From the NCBI GenBank assembly GCA_026075535.2, contig AP026549.1:5022001-5086000 (forward strand): 64,000 bases of DNA, read 5' to 3'. Below are positions 59,673 through 64,000 of the stretch, piece after piece. Under the pieces are notes generated by a model. It did no database searches and was not told the origin of the DNA. It saw only the letters and a list, made by a program, of their open reading frames with translations. The translations under genes were made by a program, and so were the position numbers. The stretch comes from Tricholoma matsutake. Its lineage: Eukaryota; Basidiomycota; Agaricomycetes; Agaricales; Tricholomataceae. Each line of letters begins with the position of its first letter. Position 1 is the first letter of the stretch.

Positions 59673-61255
59673 TAGTGTTTGAAGGTCCAGTTGGTTGGAC
59701 CAAAAAAATGATCAAAACCGAACCCAACCCAACCAATTGCAACTGGACTGTCAGTTGCAGTTGCTCACTTTCGCAGATGGTTGGGTTGCCAGTTGCCTTA
59801 CTTCAAAAATATTTAAAGACCGTTATAAAACTGGTCGCAATCGGCTGCAACCGGTTTTTTATGGTATGTATAATATTCTACATAGGTAGTTTATATTGAC
59901 ATAGAAAGAAGAAATAAGAACTAATAAATGTACTAAATAATACTATTTATACTATATTTCCATTCAGTGGGACAAGCCCCAGGGAAAAACAGTTGTTTGG
60001 TGAGTGCTTTTATACCCTGTGGCCATGCACAGACCATGTGATCATGTTTGTTCCCCAAAAACAAATGTGGCACCACTTTCCCAGATGACTTCCCATGACC
60101 ATGACAACAACACCAACCACGCTGTTTCCATGAAAATGGCCACAACAACCAAATGAACACAAAGTAGATGGCCCAAATGATGAACAAGGGTTGTTTGGGC
60201 CCTAGGGTATGTTGTTTTATTGTTGATTCCTTTCTTTTACTAACTAACTAACTAACTAAAAGTTTTTTCTTCTTTTTTAGGTACTTTTCATTTTGATAAC
60301 AACTGAACGACGCCTTTGCTGCTTCTGTGAGCCGCTGCTTGCAGGGCAGCATTGGGCTCCTTCTGGACCATGACGACCACACCCAACACCGCCACCACAA
60401 GCCTCTGCTTGCAGGGCAGCAATGGGTGCCACATCACACATCACCACCACCCCGCCCATGAGCCACTGCTCATGGGGGGAGATGGAGGTGCTGACAATAG
60501 TGGAACAGGAGGACATCAAACAATGACATGAAGACAATCGCAAATGGTGGGGACGACGAGCAACAGGGATGGAGAATGGTGGGGATGATGGACAGTGGGG
60601 ACAATGGGGACAACGATAAAGAATGAATACCAGGGACGATGATGCGGCATCACAGTGGGGCAAGGAGACAACACAAAGAAGCAGGGGCAACACATAACAC
60701 AGGGACAATGATGATGAATGCAGGGGATGACAACACCGAATGCAGGACCACAACACCGAATGCAGGACCACAACACCGAATGCAGGACCACAACACCGAA
60801 TGCAGGACAACAACGCCAAATGCAGGACCACAATGCTGAATGCAGGACAACAATGCCAAATGCAGGACAACAACACCAAATGCAGGACAACAACACCAAA
60901 TGCAGGACAACAACACCAAATGCAGGACAGGGATGACAACGACAGCACCACCCTACCCTCACTGCCAATGTGGGAGTGGGGTCGTTTTTTATGCTTTCTT
61001 TTTCTTTTTTGTCTTTTTTCTTTTTTTTTCTCTCTGAATGACTCCTCACCGCTGCGAGCACCTGCTTGCAGGGTGCATTGTAATTAGTTGTATTTAAAAT
61101 ATAGTAATTGTAATTATATATCAAAAAATGCTGGAAAAACTGGTTCCAATCGGTTGTGGTCCTTCCAATTAGGGCAACTGTTTGGACCAGTTGCGGTCCA
61201 TGGTTGCCCCTCTTGGGGGTCAAAAAACCGGACCAAACCGGACCTTCAAACACTA
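59673..61255. mobile_element. 1,583-bp hAT-like non-autonomous element, perfect TSD TTTGACTC
   Basis: The flanks are tttgactc at 59665-59672 and tttgactc at 61256-61263. Terminal inverted repeats share TAGTGTTTGAAGGTCC. The subterminal regions have ggttgcaaccgg/ccaatcggttg motifs. The interior has a 20-bp minisatellite (60719-60928). It belongs to the same family as 55969-57386 by its ends. No transposase is encoded. Confidence 0.9.
60719..60928 (+). repeat. 20-bp minisatellite inside the hAT-like element
   Basis: The unit aatgcaggaccacaacaccg (and variants with acaacaacacc) repeats about ten times. Because 20 is not a multiple of 3, all frames stay open, which explains several overlapping long frames that are not genes. 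Confidence 0.9.
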
Positions 61256-61290
61256 TTTGACTCAGACATAGCAGGTAACACAGACGTGAT

Positions 61291-63364
61291 ATAATGGACA
61301 CCTACTTTCATGCCTTGCAGTTTCCTGGCACAACAGGACCAAACAAATGTGGATTCCTACTATGTCTGGTTTCTTGTGTCATCTGTCCACATCACAAGTA
61401 GGTCAATGACAATGGTGAGTGAAATTATGGCAGAGAATAATGGCACTGATGATGCACCAGATGGAGAAATCCCAGAAGAGAAAAGCAATGATCAAACCTT
61501 GCGCAGTGTCAAAGAAGACAAATAACCAAAATGGTGAGTCCTGACTGTGTTCAATAATTTTGACTACTCATGATAACAGATGGTGATTGTGAAGTTGACT
61601 TGACAACCCAGCTGGCAGGGGAAAAAATGTGATCAGGTGAGATACATATGAGAAAATTACTGTTTTGACTATGACACTAACAAGATTATATTGATGAATA
61701 GATGGTGATACATGATCAGGTGAGATCTTCATCAGAAGACTAGTGTTTAGACTACCATATGATAATTAATAGGCAGCAAGATGCAATCCAGTGAGGAAAT
61801 CAATAAATGATCATTTATATACTATGCTAACAATTATGTTAACAAAAAAAAAGGGATGGATGTTGATGATGGGGAGAAGGGTCAGGAGGGCAATGTGGAC
61901 TTGGAGAACACACATGGGGAGAGGGAAGGGAAGGTGAAGGTGAAAGGGAAAGAGAAAAGGATGGCAGTGGCAACAGAGACAGAAGATGTGGGGCAAGAAG
62001 GTGATGAGGAGAGTGGGCTCGAGGAATATCAAGCCCCCACTGTGGAGATAACACAATGGGTGGGATTTGTGGGCAGGTGTTATTCACATACAGCTGTATT
62101 AACATATTTGATCTTCCTTTAGACATATTATTTGGTGTGTGGAACACACAGCCACAAGTTGAAAGTAAGGCTTGGGACTTGGCAAAGTTGATCATCAAAC
62201 AGAAATTCTGACCCTTTGCATCCAACAGTCTACTTCCCCTGGTTGTAGAGAAGGCCACTATAAAACCCACAAGCATTCACACCACTCCAAACATTGAGGA
62301 CACAGCTGACTGAGATGGTGCTCCATAGCAGGATGTCCTTACAGTGGTGGTGGACAACATCAGTTAAGGGCAGCAGAAATAATTAGGGAGGCATCAGAAG
62401 AGAAGGTCAAGAAATACTGAGAGGAAATGGAAGAAATGAAGAAGAAGCTTGAGAAGATGAAGGAGGGTTCAGTTGTGGTGGATAATCTGGGAAGGAAGGT
62501 TCAGATGAGGGAAGCGCAGATCAAGATGGAGAAGGATGTGCAGGAGAAGATAGCAATATGGGGAGTGGCTGTATATGACAAAGGTGAGTGAATAGTGACA
62601 TGTAAGGAAGATAGCAATGAACTGAGGACCTGAATGTGATACAGAGGCAATGCTAGCAAATGGAGCAGCTGGAGCTCAACATCTGTCATTGAACAAGGAA
62701 GTACATCACTATGTTGCAGGACCTGTGGAACAAATGGACAAACAGGTGGGGGACTACCAGATGAATTAAGAAGGGACTGAATTTTTCTACACAGAAATAA
62801 TTTTGGTTTTTTCTGGCTATTTGAACTCCATGGCTCTGTTTCCCCCTCTTATCCAATAACTGCAGAATTTGGACTATTAGGCTCTATTACATGCTTTGAA
62901 GGTTACTTTAACATATGAATCTGATGCTCATGCTAAACTAGTAGGCATTAACAGAGCATAGAACTGTTTAAAAAAACATAGATGCCTTATAAGAATTACA
63001 ACAATAGTAAAAACTAGATTGATCAATACATGCAAATACTCAAGTTTAGTTAGTCTCACTATGCCTGAAGAGTTTTTCAGATTGTGGTGTAATTTAAAAA
63101 ATCTCTACAACAATATCAAAAATTGCTCTATGAGAGTTCAGATCTTTGTGAAAAGTACTATAATATTGCCACTAAATAATACATGTGAAGTAGTATAAGT
63201 GCAATACATAACACAAACAACAGCAAGTTGAGCTGCAAAACTGCTCAATTGCTCACAAGCCAAGATTCATCAAAAGCACATAACATCTTTTAGAAACAGA
63301 GTTCCCCATGGGTGTTCAGATCCACACTTTCCATAGCAAAGAATTGTAGGAATGCAGAAAAGAT
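61291..63364. other. Degenerate region, no confident gene
   Basis: Charged open pieces occur at 61856-62122 (Glu/Lys/Gly-rich) and around 62400-62585 on the plus strand (EMEEMKKKLEKMKEG-like, then KVQMREAQIKMEKDVQEK), which would form a coiled coil. They are interrupted by stops and I recognise no family. The rest is AT-rich. Confidence 0.35.
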
Positions 63365-63437
63365 GACCAGACTGGGGATTGAACCCAGGCCCTCCTGGAC
63401 ATATACCAGATGCTCTGACCAACTGAGCTATCAAGTC
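63365..63437 (-). tRNA. tRNA-like gene, anticodon loop TATATGT (Ile-UAU if read directly; possibly a pseudogene)
   Basis: The 73-nt sequence folds as a cloverleaf: acceptor GACTTGA/TCTGGTC (one T-T mismatch), D-arm GCTC...GAGC, anticodon stem TCTGG/CCAGG, variable AGGGC, T-arm CTGGG/CCCAG with loop TTCAATC. Box A (TAGCTCAGTTGG) and box B (GGTTCAATCCC) are good Pol III promoters, and TTTT follows within 4 nt as a terminator. Position 33 is A instead of the nearly universal U, and position 35 would give UAU. It may be a pseudogene or a tRNA-derived SINE head. Confidence 0.55.
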
Positions 63438-63525
63438 TTATAGGGTTAAACAGAAGGATACCATATAACCAGACATGGATTGCTACAACTATCATATCAC
63501 TTGTGTGTGTGTGCAAACTATGGTC

Positions 63526-63971
63526 TGTTAAGCACTGATTAAGCAGTGACAGATTATATAATCCAACAAGAATTGCCCTCTGAGGGTTCAGGCAATATTA
63601 GAAGGTCCGACAAGTTGCTGAGCATGCATGGGTAGATGAGGATAGAATGCCACAGTAAACAAAGCTCTAGAAGCACTGAATAATGCCTCCCATGGACAAC
63701 ACAGAATGTTGTTGATGTGAACCTCATTGAAGACTGGGTGAACAAGTACCACTGGAAACACTGAATAGTGCCTCCCAAGAACAATCAGCAAGTGACTATT
63801 GTTGTGCACTTGGAAAGTAGGGTGGAAGAAGGGTGGGAAAGTTGAAGTGAAAAAAATGGAGAATTTATAGTATTGGGAAGTGTGCACAGACCACATCATG
63901 TGATATTTATGTTCATCCCAAGGGGTTTACTACTACCCTACTTGATTTATACTGATGCAATATACTTAACA
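63526..63971 (-). repeat. 3' LTR of a minus-strand LTR element extending beyond the window
   Basis: The 446-bp block has perfect 7-bp inverted ends TGTTAAG/CTTAACA. On the minus strand a purine tract (CAGAGGGGGGTA, 63973-63984) directly precedes TGTTAAG, as expected at a 3' LTR. TATAAAT motifs lie inside. A short direct repeat (cactgaata.tgcctccca) occurs near 63674 and 63760. The body would lie to the right of 64000. Confidence 0.65.
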
Positions 63972-64000
63972 TACCCCCCTCTGAATCTGCATATACCAAA

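Larger units (their letters stand above)
59532..61290 (+). repeat. 3' LTR of copia C, split by a hAT-like element
   Basis: It starts TGTTGAATACTG after the purine tract. The first part runs to 59672 and resumes at 61256. The outer end is uncertain (about 61275-61300) because no second LTR is in the window. Confidence 0.6.

Noticed and set aside
60516..61301. A 261-codon minus-strand frame and other long frames near 60.6-61.1 kb
   Set aside because: They arise from the 20-bp minisatellite inside the hAT-like element and are not conserved as protein.

Overview
The window looks like a piece of a transposon-rich Agaricomycete (mushroom-forming basidiomycete) chromosome. The evidence is very short introns (40-63 nt, GT...AG), a large Ser/Pro-rich PH-domain gene with a C-terminal block I associate with Agaricomycetes, an NB-TPR immune-type receptor of the fungal kind, and chromodomain Ty3/gypsy, Ty1/copia, LINE and hAT-like elements of fungal type. 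I cannot assign a genus.

Layout. 1-225 is the 3' end of an unidentified gene. 1104-13323 (minus) is one host gene that I resolve into 17 exons, encoding about 3,789 residues. 13440-15944 is AT-rich and repeat-bearing with no convincing gene. 15945-21448 is a dead Ty3/gypsy chromovirus (minus) carrying a 262-bp MITE. 21955-24338 (minus) holds an intron-retaining fragment of glycogen synthase next to remnants of an unidentified membrane-protein gene. 24984-28652 (plus) is an apparently intact five-exon NLR-like gene: helical N-terminal domain, NB-ARC-type ATPase, then 13 nearly identical 40-residue TPR units. 29380-30600 is a decayed Cys-rich/C2H2 gene.

30708-36152 is a copia element (plus, TSD ATATG). 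36585-37498 is a LINE ORF1 relic (minus). 38215-44705 is a second copia element (minus, TSD GAGTC) carrying a 1,033-bp insertion. 47214-57527 is a second gypsy chromovirus (plus, TSD TCCAG). It sits inside a DDE-transposase-like gene whose halves lie at 46905-47213 and 57528-57932, and it carries three DNA transposons of its own. 58164 to about 61290 is a truncated third copia whose 3' LTR is split by a hAT-like element with a perfect 8-bp TSD. The right edge has a tRNA-like gene (63365-63437) and the 3' LTR of a fifth LTR element that continues outside the window.

Only two genes look functional: the giant PH-domain gene and the NLR. Everything between them and to the right of the NLR is layered transposon debris. 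Its order of insertion can be read from target-site duplications, and much of its decay looks like C-to-T/G-to-A change. Two priming strategies are visible: the chromoviruses carry a candidate self-priming site complementary to their own LTR, and both copia families carry a site matching the anticodon region of initiator tRNA-Met. Family assignments come from motif recognition by eye; no database search was possible.
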